From: Schistocephalus solidus
Taxonomy: Eukaryota; Platyhelminthes; Cestoda; Diphyllobothriidea; Diphyllobothriidae
NCBI GenBank assembly: GCA_017591395.1
Contig: WEDG01004594.1
Coordinates: 124,001-188,000 of the forward strand
Length of the DNA stretch: 64,000 nucleotides
Reading direction: 5' to 3'
Part shown: in pieces, positions 22,615 to 32,690 of the stretch
Layout of the letters: every line of letters begins with the position of its first letter
How positions within the stretch are numbered: position 1 is the first letter of the stretch
Notes under the pieces: model-generated
Database searches by the model: none
What the model saw: only the letters and a program-made list of their open reading frames with translations
What the model was told of the DNA's origin: nothing
Made by a program: the position numbers and the translations under genes

Positions 22615-24438
22615 CTCGGAGGCTACCGACTCAACCCGATAAATACAAGCTCAAACACAAACCCCTTCACTATCTCTATTTAACCATGGTTCCAATTCTC
22701 AAATTCACGCGAATTCTGAGTCTTGAATAACATCTTTTTATACTGACTTCTTGCTTGTATTTGTATGTTTACCATCCACCGCTATTTCCTTATTGAATAG
22801 AGTGCCCTATTTTGAGAGACGATGTGTAACCCTTACACTGTGCAAGTCTTGGCTTATACCGAGTAACATCGGACATCATGAGTGTAAACGCTGATAATCG
22901 GCAATGGCCGCACTACAAACCGGCTTTGTCCCAGTCCCAGTGCAAATGTTCGTCCGGCCAGTCTCTGCTGTTTGCACATCAAGTCTGAGAAGTTTGTCTG
23001 TCTCCTCCGGCGTCTGTGCACTGACTTAACTTTGCGCATATGAGCATAATGTCATGTGTCGGCCCGTACTTTCTGCATTTTTGAAGGGGTGAGGGGGGGG
23101 GGAAGGCGGTTAAATTACGTTGCTATTTGACGCGGCGCATGTAAGTAAGGTGGCTTGGTTCCTACTGGTTTTCCTAGCTGTAAACGCCCGTGCAGTGACT
23201 CTATGTGCACGTTGACGCCTGGCTTACTATATTGCCGAATACAACGTTTGAGTCGAGATCGAATTTTTATCGGACAGATCAGCGAAAATGGGAATGGTAT
23301 GTATTTATGACCTGTTTACCATCCCAAACATTCTACCCATGACATACACATGCGCAGCCACCTACATTGTCATACGGCAGGCTCGCTCGACCCACTTTGG
23401 GAATATTTTAGTATCTGAGGTCCGCTGCCGTCATATGAAAACTCAGTGCTTACTGCAGCTATTTCTGTATTAGACATGCCAAGTATTGGCGATCGAAATG
23501 TTTACGGATTCAACTAATCACATGTGCTTGATCGATGTCCCGTCCCTTCAGCAACTCCGCGAATTGATTAATACTGTTACTAGTCTGAGATTTTTTCAAT
23601 GATTGACGGTTGCTGATTGATCTACAGATTACTCCCTGGCACTGTACGCGCACCTCCGATTGCTCACCTGCCTGCCTGCCTTCGATATTATTTTATGACG
23701 TCAACTGCTCATCATATGACTCAATAATACAGCTTTCAGACTTCCAGTCTGTTTAATTTGACCATTCCAATGAAGCCCTTTTATTGCATTTCCATCTTTT
23801 TGGGTGAAGTTGATTCACCAACGGCTAAGGCAGTAACTTCATTAGAATTGAAAACGGAAAACAAAATATGATTTTAAACCCTTGCATTTGGAATAAGATG
23901 ACGATTGTAATTTTAGGGGTCCGAATAAATGACTTGGAAGTGCTTCAAAATCGAAACCTGCCTCTTGTGACCTATTTTTATCCGTTGTGATTATCTGGAA
24001 ATCCATTGTCTACAAATTTGCGCGCACTTTTCAGAACACTAACGGCTGAAAACTAACTGCACCACCAGCGCTTGCATTATTTTTGCTACAGACAACGACA
24101 GATAGCACATATAGTTTCAATTCGGCTGGCACCATTGCAGAGAGCAACCTTTTCCGCGTCACAACGCTGTATGACGTGGATAATTTGTTTTCAGCTCGCA
24201 ATAAAGTCGAGAAGACCAGAAAGTCATAGCTTATGGGGTGGCCATCCTTGAATCTTGCCTTAAGGGAACAAGGGTGTACTCTTCTGATCCGGTTAATTAC
24301 TTTCAAAGTTTGTCAACTTTTTGCTCAGTGCCTTTTGTTGTGCATGGCGTTGATAGGGTAAGATTCGTGCATTGAAGATGGGACAGCTACGTTCTATCCA
24401 AACGCATGCCTGAGCAGACCGCTGGGAAAGGTACATAG
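22615..24438. other. START gene giant intron, fourth part
   Basis: No gene is supported. It contains a G-rich run near 23086-23101. The short frames here show no motif. Confidence 0.4.
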
Positions 24439-24493
24439 CCTGTCATCGTCATGGTATCCTGTTTCACAAATGTGGACGAGTACCGAGATGCGG
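24439..24493 (+). CDS. Possible penultimate exon of the START gene
   Basis: Between an ACATAG acceptor and a strong GTAAGT donor lies a 55-nt segment, phase 0 to phase 1, reading PVIVMVSCFTNVDEYRDA and one base. Its donor phase fits the phase-1 acceptor of the final exon, and its length equals the family spacing before the glycine at the junction. Sequence identity to STARD10 in this part is poor: only the FT and the final G agree. Roughly 20 further residues of the START domain would still be unplaced. It may well be chance. Confidence 0.22.
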
Positions 24494-25397
24494 GTAAGTC
24501 ATTGTAAGGGACATCGAGGGCGACGTGATCTTACTTTTCTTGATGAAGTGTCAATCATCTATCAAACTCAGGAATTGTTGTTTTATAAAGGAATTCGCTT
24601 CGCGGTTTTAGTCATGACCGTTTGAAGTCCCGTTTTCTTTCGCGCCTTCGCTCTTTCCTGTCCACTAGGTTACTAGTAATAGGAGAGAGAGGGCACATTT
24701 TTATGTGATGTTCTACTGAGGAACCGGTTGATATTCAAACTTTTTGCACTTTCTTGGATATGCGATCACCGCACTCTACAACATCTATCCGGAAGGCGTG
24801 GTACCGATTCGGATGGTATACATGTTTTGGCGGAGCAAAAATCTTGAGAAAATGGCTGTCAGGAACAGCGCGAAAAAAATACCGATTGCGTCTGACGCCA
24901 GGGTCATAAATTGTTAATCTACGAGGTGCATCGTTATAATTTTTGTAACAAATGCAAATATCCCATATGTATCGTTTTTGCGTCTTCTTGTACAATGCTT
25001 CCTTCGACCAGGCTTGGCAATAGGGTCCTTGCGTTTAGTTTCAGTGAGATTAGGGTTAGAGATTTTACTGAGTTTTAGGTACTCTTTTTGAAATCTTGTA
25101 CAAGGTCACATGTATTACCGGAGGGGGGGATGTTGGAGGGAATGTTTATATTCTCGTGTTCTACACACCCTTCACTGCCCCTGCGTTCCGTGTTGCTGCA
25201 TAAGGATAGCCCGTACTGTGTCACATTCCCGTCCGGTTAATATTATTGAAGAGTCACCAGAGATCACATACTAGCTAACTATGGTCACTCAATCTGATGA
25301 TTATAAACAAAATTATCTTATTAAGTTATCTCAATGACCTCCCAGTCGTTTTCGCACCACCTCACTGCCTCTAAATTTCTGACCATATTGTTTTCAG
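24494..25397 (+). other. Last part of the START gene intron
   Basis: Non-coding sequence up to the TTTTCAG acceptor of the final exon. A G-rich patch sits near 25121-25139. No gene is supported. Confidence 0.45.
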
Positions 25398-25813
25398 GCA
25401 ACATTCCCGCATGGGCAGTGAACCGGTGCTCGCAGATGGTGGCGCCCAAGTCAGTTGCCAAACTGGCTAAAACGGCACGTCTCTATCCCGAATGGAAGAA
25501 GACGCATTCGCCCAATCTGAAACCCTGGCTGCATCCAGAACAGCACACTCTGCGTCCAATCAACTGGGCCGACGTTAGCGAGTCGCCTGACTTTGTTGTT
25601 AGCGAAATTGTGGAGGAGGCGGCCGTGGCGCGTAATGGGGTGGTTGATGACACTGGGGAGGCTTCTGCAGCCGTGGGGGAGGCCGCGTCAGGCCCAAACG
25701 CTACGGAAATGAGCAATGTTGCTGAGTCGAATGGGTCGAACTTGTCCTCCGCCGATCCCCTCGTCAACTGTGGCATCACAGTAAACGGCATCCCCACGGG
25801 CACTGAGGGCTAA
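25398..25813 (+). CDS. START-domain lipid-transfer protein, STARD10-like, last exon
   Basis: The acceptor TTTTCAG precedes a phase-1 exon encoding the C-terminal end of the START domain: GNIPAWAVNRCSQMVAPK, then VAKLAKTARLYPEWKK, then LKPWLHPEQHTLRP. These blocks match the terminal helix and the KPWLHPEQ tail of STARD10, which places this exon in the same gene as 10180-10672. The remaining 80 or so residues form an acidic, Ala/Ser/Asn-rich tail ending PTGTEG, unlike vertebrate STARD10 in sequence but in the same position. The terminal helix of START proteins closes the lipid pocket and contacts membranes. Codon use is more GC-rich than its surroundings. Confidence 0.88.
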
Positions 25814-26101
25814 AGAGTGTTTCTGATCTGTTACCCTCTTTGTGGGCCCTGCTCACACGCAATCCTTGTACGCATGTTGGCTCACTTATTTCTCTTAGCT
25901 GCTGTTGCCGCTATCTGTATGCGCTGCTACCGTTATCAGCTTCGACGTGCATAATGAACTGTTCATCTCCGCGTGTGCCTATTGTATAGTCTAATTTTGT
26001 ACTTTTTTCGATCTTCGCACCTTGAAGCTTCTTTCCTTGTCTTTTGTGTAACCCCTCGACGTATTCTGCTGCGCTATGCTGGTCTGGATTTTATACATGT
26101 T

Positions 26102-26107
26102 AATAAA
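26102..26107 (+). terminator. Poly(A) signal of the START gene
   Basis: A canonical AATAAA lies about 290 bp after the START stop codon. No earlier canonical signal was noticed, so cleavage probably occurs around 26120. Confidence 0.6.
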
Positions 26108-26284
26108 TGCGCAGGGACTCCTGAAAGTGGTCTTCCCTTCATGTCTTTATTGTACCTTTACAACGGGCCACGCAGGATGTGCACTGGACCAACACCAGGG
26201 GTAGATGGGGACATGACATGAGTGTTGCGAGATACGCATCCATAACAGATGTCACGCACGAATGGCATGGAGTACGTCTAGGTG

Positions 26285-26510
26285 CAGGCCCATGCCGCGT
26301 CAGCCACTTGACTGCAACCCCCGAATCAGACCACTGACCGGCCTTGACAGTGAATTCGTGTTTGGAGGGGGAAGAGGTTGCGGACGACTCTAAGGACAGC
26401 GTGCTCACGGCATTTAGCGCATATTCCTTTCTATAAACACTCTGACATGCTTGAATCTTTGTGCATCGCGATAGCTCCAAGTCGTGCCTTGGAAGGCTCA
26501 TGACAGACAG
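26285..26510 (+). repeat. Family R repeat, copy 1
   Basis: It aligns with 45960-46190. Shared landmarks are ACCGGC..TGACAGTG, then ..CTATAAACA.TCTGAC, then a GTG.CTTGGAAGG end. It is diverged and has no coding potential. It belongs to a repeat family with copies at 27355, 29930, 30330 and 45770. Confidence 0.5.
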
Positions 26511-27354
26511 ATTTATTCGGTCCTTTCAAGTCGGAGAGTCGGACTACAATGGCTCCTTCATAGTGTTGCGTCTATAGAACTTCCACTTAGTTCAGATCCG
26601 AGTCGCCCCTTTCTTGTTTGTGTGAAAACCTGGTCCGTCGTGCGTGGACCAGGCTCTTTTAGGACGCGCAGATGAACTGTTTACTTTTATTGCAACCACT
26701 GATTCAGATTCCACCGGTCTTCTTGACTCCATTTTGACACCCGGCCCAGGAAAGAGCACGGTAGGGACTGCGCAAGTCCACTATAATAACGAACTAATTT
26801 ACGCGAAAGTCACTGCCCCTGGACCCGTCATGCGTCGGGGCAGACGGTAGATATAGTCTTTCGTGACAATCGAAACGTCAGGATTTGATTTTTGCCGAAG
26901 CGCGGTCATTTGTGAAACCCACCCGGGCCTAAAACGAGTCTCCAGAGTCAGTCTTTCGGTAGGTTACAAAATATCACTAGATTTCGGGGCATTAGTTTTG
27001 CTTACACTTTGTGATGCTCTATGTGAGGAACCCTTGGTTTGTGACGCATGCGCCAAGCTGAGTAAACAGCTTCTTATATGTGCAGTAGGCACTGTTGTGT
27101 AAGCTATAATCAGAGAGCTAAACGTGTGTGTGTGCCCCCTAAACGGGTCGCGTGGTAGATACGCTGGACCGACACGGGGGTCAAATCAGCGTACGTCAGG
27201 CGTCATTATTCTGGGATGCGTTCCTATACCAAATGCTGAACATAGGGGTGCGCGTGCCCAACATCGGCACGCGTAGGTGCAGGCTTATGTCGCACTCCGC
27301 TCTTTCACTCTGTGGGAGATGCTTCATCTGCGCCCGACACCACCTCCAGTCTTC

Positions 27355-27520
27355 TTGACACCGGGCGCAGGCGGGTTAGGGAAGAGCGAGTGCGGTGGAT
27401 GCAGTGTAAGTCTACTATCACTTAAAACTATCTTGCGCACAAGTCAGCGTCCCTGCACCACCCTTCTGTGAAGCATACGGTGGACATCGTCGGGTTACGA
27501 CAGTCGAACATATGGGTCGC
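27355..27520 (+). repeat. Family R repeat, copy 2 (terminal part)
   Basis: It matches 46395-46540 through CACTTAAAACTAT, then TTCTGTG.AGCATACGGTGG and ACATCGTCG. The region 26740-26870 upstream carries a weaker, decayed match to the same segment. Confidence 0.55.
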
Positions 27521-29829
27521 GAGAGGTGAGGCTTCATGCCGTGTTCCTCAAGGCATCCGATCTCTTCTCTGACCCAATTGCCTCAGTCCTCCCATTGGTT
27601 TAGAATGGAAGAATGGCGGATGCTGTTTCGTGACAATTGTGCGTCATAGACATTGTGGCTATCGGAAGCTGTGGTATACAACTGAATGAAGTTTTCTTCA
27701 GGTACTTTAAGCAATCTGCTTGTAGACTTGAGCGGAATGTCAGGTTAGTCACTGCCCTCCCATCCATCCTCAGTGGTCTTGGCTTTTTGGCCTACTGGAA
27801 CATGATGAGCACACCAGAAAAGTCTTCGTTGCTCCCCGAGATGGTATCAATCTTGGTCAGGTTCGGTGGATGAAATGTTGGTCCACGTTTCTTGACGGCA
27901 ATTTCAGAGTCACCAGTGTCTATGCGAAGACCCAGCAAAAGTAAGTTGAACGACTAACCTGACTCACCGGTAGACTGCATTGAACCTCCTACCTGTAGTT
28001 TTATTTCAGTTGCTTGGCCCCTGTGGTTTTTGAACGTTTTTTATTGGTCCAAAGCTTCGACACGTCTTTTTCACTTTCATTTCAACTATCGGCACGGACG
28101 CAATATGCGAACCCACTCAGGAACAAGGAATAGGCCAGCGTTTAATGCGCGAGCGTATTACACGCCAACCTAACCCTAGCCCTTTCTATTTTTTTCCTTA
28201 GGGTCGCACAATATTTAGCTAGCCATAGAAGGAACGAATTATCGGGTCAACCGGCAATATCCCAAGTGCAGACAATCAGGGCGGCGTATTAGTTTCGAAG
28301 CGCATACCTTTTAATGTGACAATGAAAGAGTGCACAGAACCGGCCTTATTCTTGCTCCCGTCGAAGGTCAGGGCAGTTTGGAATGGCATTGCGCCTAGTG
28401 GTTGGCATGGCATTAAGCCACCGGCTATCGCACGCCACACACCTGTCCGGGCAATGAATGTTAATCCTAACGCGCATAATGGAGAGGGTTCGGGTTTGGT
28501 TTGCGCTCTCCTTTCCTTCCTTTACTGCCAACTACAAAGCCCCGATTACCAACGGTCCCGTATTGCTCGCTAACCTACCTTTTGTTCCCTGAGTGGGGTC
28601 ACGTATTGCATTCCAGTTGAAATATTTTTGAGCTCTGAAACATTGATGCCGAACGGTACCCAAAAGTTGCAACAACCCAGACTTCCCATCAGTTTTGATT
28701 TACGTTGGCCACCCCGGGGCGCGTGATAAGACTTGCTCACGCGCCACGTTCCAGATACTAATGGCCGCGACCTACTGTGTACACATTCTCCGGCCTATTC
28801 CTGTCGAAGTTGCCAAGCCGCGGTCCTTTCCAGCCACGCAGCACTGAGCGCCTTGGTGACAGCGAGACGTAAGCATTTGAGCTTAGGAGGGCAGTGTGCA
28901 TCGGATGCTGACCCCGAATCCATGTCACGTTTTTCGTGTGATCCTGCCAGTGGTCACACATTTGGTCGTCAAGACTAGCTAGGGTGGTGGATCGAGCGCG
29001 TGACTTTGCGATAACCGCACGAGGACTTTGCAGATGTGTCCACGGTTGGCAACGTGCACGTTTGGACTGCTGGCCAATAAAATACACGTTAGATTTGTTG
29101 ACTTTGAGATAATGCTTACGGTTCGTGTCAGGTATTGGGGCTAAGTAATAGGCTTAGGTCTGAGGATTCAGCTGGAGCGCTATGGCCTGAGGAAGGTTGC
29201 ATCAGGACTAGACCATCCTATCCATTCAGCATTCACCGTGCTTTTTGATTTAGTTTGGCCCCAAAAAATGGGACTTGTGGAGTGACGATATGCTTATCTA
29301 ACCTGTTTACTCCCGAACAAGTCGGACTACATTTTCGTCGCAGTAAAAATGAGCTTTTGGCATAAACCGCTGGCAAAGTAACTCGCACAATAATACCGGA
29401 GCATGGACGGAACCAAATACGATCATACCGAAACAAAAAAGAATAGATTACGTATTTAGGGACTACGTGAAAAACTGTATATGTTCTGTTGACATGAACT
29501 AATTGACAGGAAAAAGAGCCTACATAATTTTCTCTACACCAACAGAAAAAAATTGCATTGCAATAACCAAGCTCTTTTCAGACTGGGTCCGTTGGGAGAA
29601 CTTATTTGTTTCTTGAAACGCGGTTAATATAAGTAGCTAGTGCAGCACAGAAATATCAAGCGAGATTGCCTGTAATTGTTAATGAACTATCATATAAATG
29701 ACTGTTCGACCACCTTATCGGGCGAAGTTCACCGTTTCTCCACAGCAAAGTGGCACAGGACAGTGACTCGCAAGAGAAGTAGATTATAATGAGAATAGAC
29801 TTGCAATACATCTACCACCCACTCCCCTC
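27521..29829. other. Intergenic, no supported gene
   Basis: Moderately GC-rich DNA with many short frames on both strands (for example 28316-28573 and 28758-29087), none with motifs. It probably consists of decayed repeats. Confidence 0.4.
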
Positions 29830-29839
29830 TCGGCCGTGG

Positions 29840-30310
29840 TGTCATGAACTAGTCAAGAAGACTGGAGACGGAAGAACACGCAGGTGGTTGGCGTGGCCGC
29901 AGCCGCCCCTGGATGTGCCGCCACACCTGCCTGGGGTCGCACCGAGTGGGAGTGTCATGGAGGCCACATTGAGAGGAGCCTTTGAGGCCTGAATCCCAGT
30001 CCACCTGTCAGCCAGCACACAAATAACACACTTAGCTGACCACGAGTCAAAGTCATCCAGTCAGTTGGCAACCTTCCAAGCCACGGCTCTTAGCGCGTCA
30101 GATGGTTTATAGTGAAATAAATGCACTGAGCCATCGACCCCACTCTCTAGTTCCATTCCCAGTGCACAGTCCAAGCCGGTCAGTGAACTGGTGCTGGGAA
30201 TGATCGCAGCTGCTTAATACCTCATCTACACGTACTACGTACACGACCTGCCCCCCAAACACAAGCACCAGGATTTCACACAGCGGGGGGTTGATCGGCT
30301 CATATATCAT
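29840..30310 (-). repeat. Family R repeat, copy 3
   Basis: In reverse orientation it matches 45930-46380, including CTTCCAAGCCACGGCTCT, the tract around AACACAAGCACCAGGATTTC, and GAGTGGGAGTGTCATGGAGG. A short frame (LCEILVLVFGGQVVYVVRVD on the minus strand) is echoed in the 45.9-kb copy (LCEILVLLF, GGQVVYIIHVD), suggesting the repeat may once have been coding. Confidence 0.6.
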
Positions 30311-30329
30311 ATGTGTGAGAGAGATCCAG

Positions 30330-30560
30330 ATGTCACGTTAAGCAGTAAACATCTTAGCCTGACTCAAACCAAGAGTCGGCCACTACACACAACACACATT
30401 AGACTGACTGCGAGGTCTGAGTGTAATTGTCCGTGGGCAACCTTCCAAGCAACTGCAGACATACATACTAACATCAATTGCGCGTACTACGTACCCGAGT
30501 TGCCCCCCCCCCCCCGAAACACAAGCACTAGGATTTCACAGAAAACGGCGTGAGTGGCTC
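30330..30560 (-). repeat. Family R repeat, copy 4 (partial)
   Basis: It matches copy 3 and the 45.8-kb copy through GAGGTCTGAGTGTAATTGTC, then CAACCTTCCAAGC, then AACACAAGCACTAGGATTTC. A run of 13 C bases at about 30506-30518 replaces the shorter C run of copy 3. Confidence 0.55.
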
Positions 30561-30959
30561 AAAATATCGCAGGTAATTATGCCATGTTCTCCAACTCGTG
30601 CCTGGCCGTGGCACTCACAGCCGCCTGTAATGACTAAACAGCTCTATTTGGTATGGCACGGAATATACCATCGCATGAGAAGCGGCTGTGGAGAGTGCAA
30701 CGAACAAATAGGGGTAAACCATGCCATCTTTAGTCTGGTTGTGGCTGCAGACCTAAAAATGGTGTTCGAACGTATGAGCAGTTTTTGTGGCCCATGAACT
30801 AGCACGATAAAAGGTAGGCACTGGAGCTTTTAGTGTAGCCCGCTTCCTGAACAGGGAGAACTGATTGGAGTGGGCCCGCGGCGAGACGTTGAATTTTTCT
30901 TTATTATCAAGAAGATGCAGAGCCCTGGTAGCAAAAAACTCCACCCACAGAATTATAAT

Positions 30960-31085
30960 CAATCTTTTCACTCCTGTCTCTCCTGCAATTCTACCTCCCA
31001 ACACCACCAGCGATGCAAACGTGGTCCCAACCTGTACCCATTGCGAACGCACATTGGATTCACGAATTGCCTAATCGGCCACCCG
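30960..31085 (+). pseudogene. Zinc-finger LINE tail, small relic
   Basis: The frame gives DANVVPTCTHCERTLDSRIA. After a frameshift, an IGH-P end matches the LVGH block of the C2H2 finger encoded at 45160-45240 (CPRCQRTFRARIGLVGH). It is a decayed fragment of the 3' end of that LINE family. Confidence 0.5.
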
Positions 31086-31232
31086 TAAATCTATCGCAAT
31101 GCAATCAGAGAACAAAGGTCTGGATCTGCGAGGAATTCCTGTTGCATATTACTTACCTGCACGTACTGTCCCAAAACATTCAGAAATCTTACGTGCTTAT
31201 TCGTTAATATAGGAAAACACAAAAAAATCATG

Positions 31233-31375
31233 TGACCCATTTGTGAAATCCCCGGCCGCCGCGGTAGGATTCGAACCTACGCCAGCAAGGGAAAGGCTTT
31301 AGTACGAGTAACGCTCGCATCCCCTGAGCTACAAGTCCCCAACGGGAGCCGTAAGTTAAATCACACTCGGGTCAA
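31233..31375 (-). mobile_element. tRNA-like element A with inverted ends (143 bp)
   Basis: The termini TGACCCATTTGTGAAA (left) and TCACACTCGGGTCAA (right) are imperfect inverted repeats. The minus strand within carries an A-box-like TAGCTCAGGGGATGCGAG and a perfect B box GGTTCGAATCC with a paired T stem (GTAGG/CCTAC). The anticodon stem is decayed, so it is not a functional tRNA gene. It matches the unit at 41854-41997 in layout and size. Confidence 0.7.
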
Positions 31376-31419
31376 GTTACCCACCAAGCCTGATACAAAG
31401 TAATGAAGCCACCGATCCT

Positions 31420-31551
31420 CAACTAATTAATTGTGCCTGGTAGTCATCTGGTGGATTTTAGATTGATTGCTTAGGAAATCCTACTAAGGCAGTCAGCTTA
31501 CTGTATCAGAATTGGTAGATTCCACAGGTTGCAGTAGACTAAGTGAGTAAC
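31420..31551 (+). repeat. Duplicated spacer before tRNA-like element B
   Basis: This spacer is nearly the same as 41721-41853, including GTAGTCATCTGGTGGATT, GATTGCTTAGGAAATCCT and TTACTGTATCAGAATTGG. The two clusters of tRNA-like elements therefore share more than the elements themselves. Confidence 0.75.
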
Positions 31552-31679
31552 TTGACCCAATTGTGATTAAACTCACGGGTCCCTGTAGGGCCTCATAGCT
31601 CAGTTGGCTAAACTTAGGCCTTCCCCTTGCCGGCATGAGATCTAATCCCACCGATGCCACCGAGTTTTTCACAAGTCTA
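31552..31679 (+). mobile_element. tRNA-like element B (internally deleted)
   Basis: It begins TTGACCCAATTGTGATT and ends TTTTTCACAAGTCTAC. The tRNA-like body (31588-31658) keeps the GCTCAGTTGGCTA A-box region and an ACCGATGCC acceptor half, but lacks about 15 bp around the anticodon arm and has a mutated B box. It is the shortest copy. Confidence 0.65.
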
Positions 31680-31861
31680 CATTTCATTTACGAGAGAACC
31701 TTTTTACCTGAAGCCGCCTGGAGGGAACTTTGCTGAGACACGATTGACGGCTGCTTAATGATGAGCGTTCCACTGCATCCAGTCTTACTTTTAGACAGTT
31801 TGAAATATACAAGTCATTGATAATAGCATGGAATAGGCGAGTTTTAGGAAGAAGCTCAAAA

Positions 31862-31880
31862 GAAGAAGAAGAAGAAGAGA
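31862..31880. repeat. (GAA)n microsatellite
   Basis: An uninterrupted run of about six GAA units beside the Penelope-like fragment. Confidence 0.8.
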
Positions 31881-31899
31881 TAATCGCTGGAAAGTGGTG

Positions 31900-32690
31900 T
31901 TTATTAACCAGAAATTTCGGATTCTCTCTCGAAGCCAGCATCAGACCGACCACCTCACATCGACCAGAAGCAACTATCAGATGCCAAATAATGAGGCCAA
32001 ATGACCCGCTACCACAACAAGAAACGTCTGAAGTCGTTTACCGAATTTGGTTCAGTTGCGGATAAACCATGTCAGAGGAACTTGGAAAGTTCTCTGCACG
32101 CCAATGGCCGAACACGCGACAGCAAGGAGGAGGAAAGACACCAACTCTCAGGTCACGGCTTATGCGACGGGATCCGGCCACACTTTCAAGTCTGACGAGG
32201 CCTTAATTCTCGCAAGGGCTGCTATCAGCGTGAGCCGTGAACAGCTTGAGTCATGATTCTCTAGCCCGCAGTCGATTAATAAGCGCAATGATCTCGCGGC
32301 TCCATACTCTGTCGTACGATTTTGCCTGGACAAAATTGCTAGCCGCGTGGGGAGGACGCGGGTGAACAGTAGTCCCAGTGACAGCGAACCCAATGGCCCA
32401 GTAATTGTCACACCAGGGATCCACAACGGGGATGAAGTCACGGCAATTAAGGACTCAGGTACACATCAAAAAGCAATCATCGTATCAATTACGATCCCCA
32501 AAGATGAACGCAAGGACTGTCAGTGATAATAGGCCTGGGGTTGCCTGAAAGCCATGCCCTATATATACTGCGCAACTTGTGCCCCAAGTATCCTTTTCTG
32601 CAAGTGTCTCTCATGATGGGTTGAAGAGAGAATCCGAAACGTCAGGCAAATAAACACTATGTTGGAGTAATCGTCTCTTATTTTTCTAGG
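31900..32690 (+). pseudogene. Penelope-like element fragment 1 (GIY-YIG end)
   Basis: Translations in two frames show VVYRIWFSCG followed by HVRGTWKVLCTPMAEH, an altered GIY-YIG core (expected form VYRI..CG..YVGETG). Then come THE-like remnants ATARRRKD, GSGHTFKSDEALILARA and REQLESWFSSPQSINKRN. Similar text occurs at 57650-58430. The GIY-YIG endonuclease at the C-terminus is the hallmark of Penelope-like retroelements; the glycine of YVG is replaced by arginine here. A non-coding 3' tail with CCGAAACGTCAGGCAAATAA follows. The reverse transcriptase is absent. A short GAA repeat at 31862-31880 lies just upstream. Confidence 0.65.

Noticed and set aside
24361..24420. A segment reading KIRALKMGQLRSIQTHA as a START exon
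   Set aside because: The apparent likeness to the family is confined to a few residues, and it ends in a stop.
31257..31341. A working tRNA gene on the minus strand
   Set aside because: The B box is perfect but the anticodon stem and acceptor stem do not pair, and the unit belongs to the repeated tRNA-like family.
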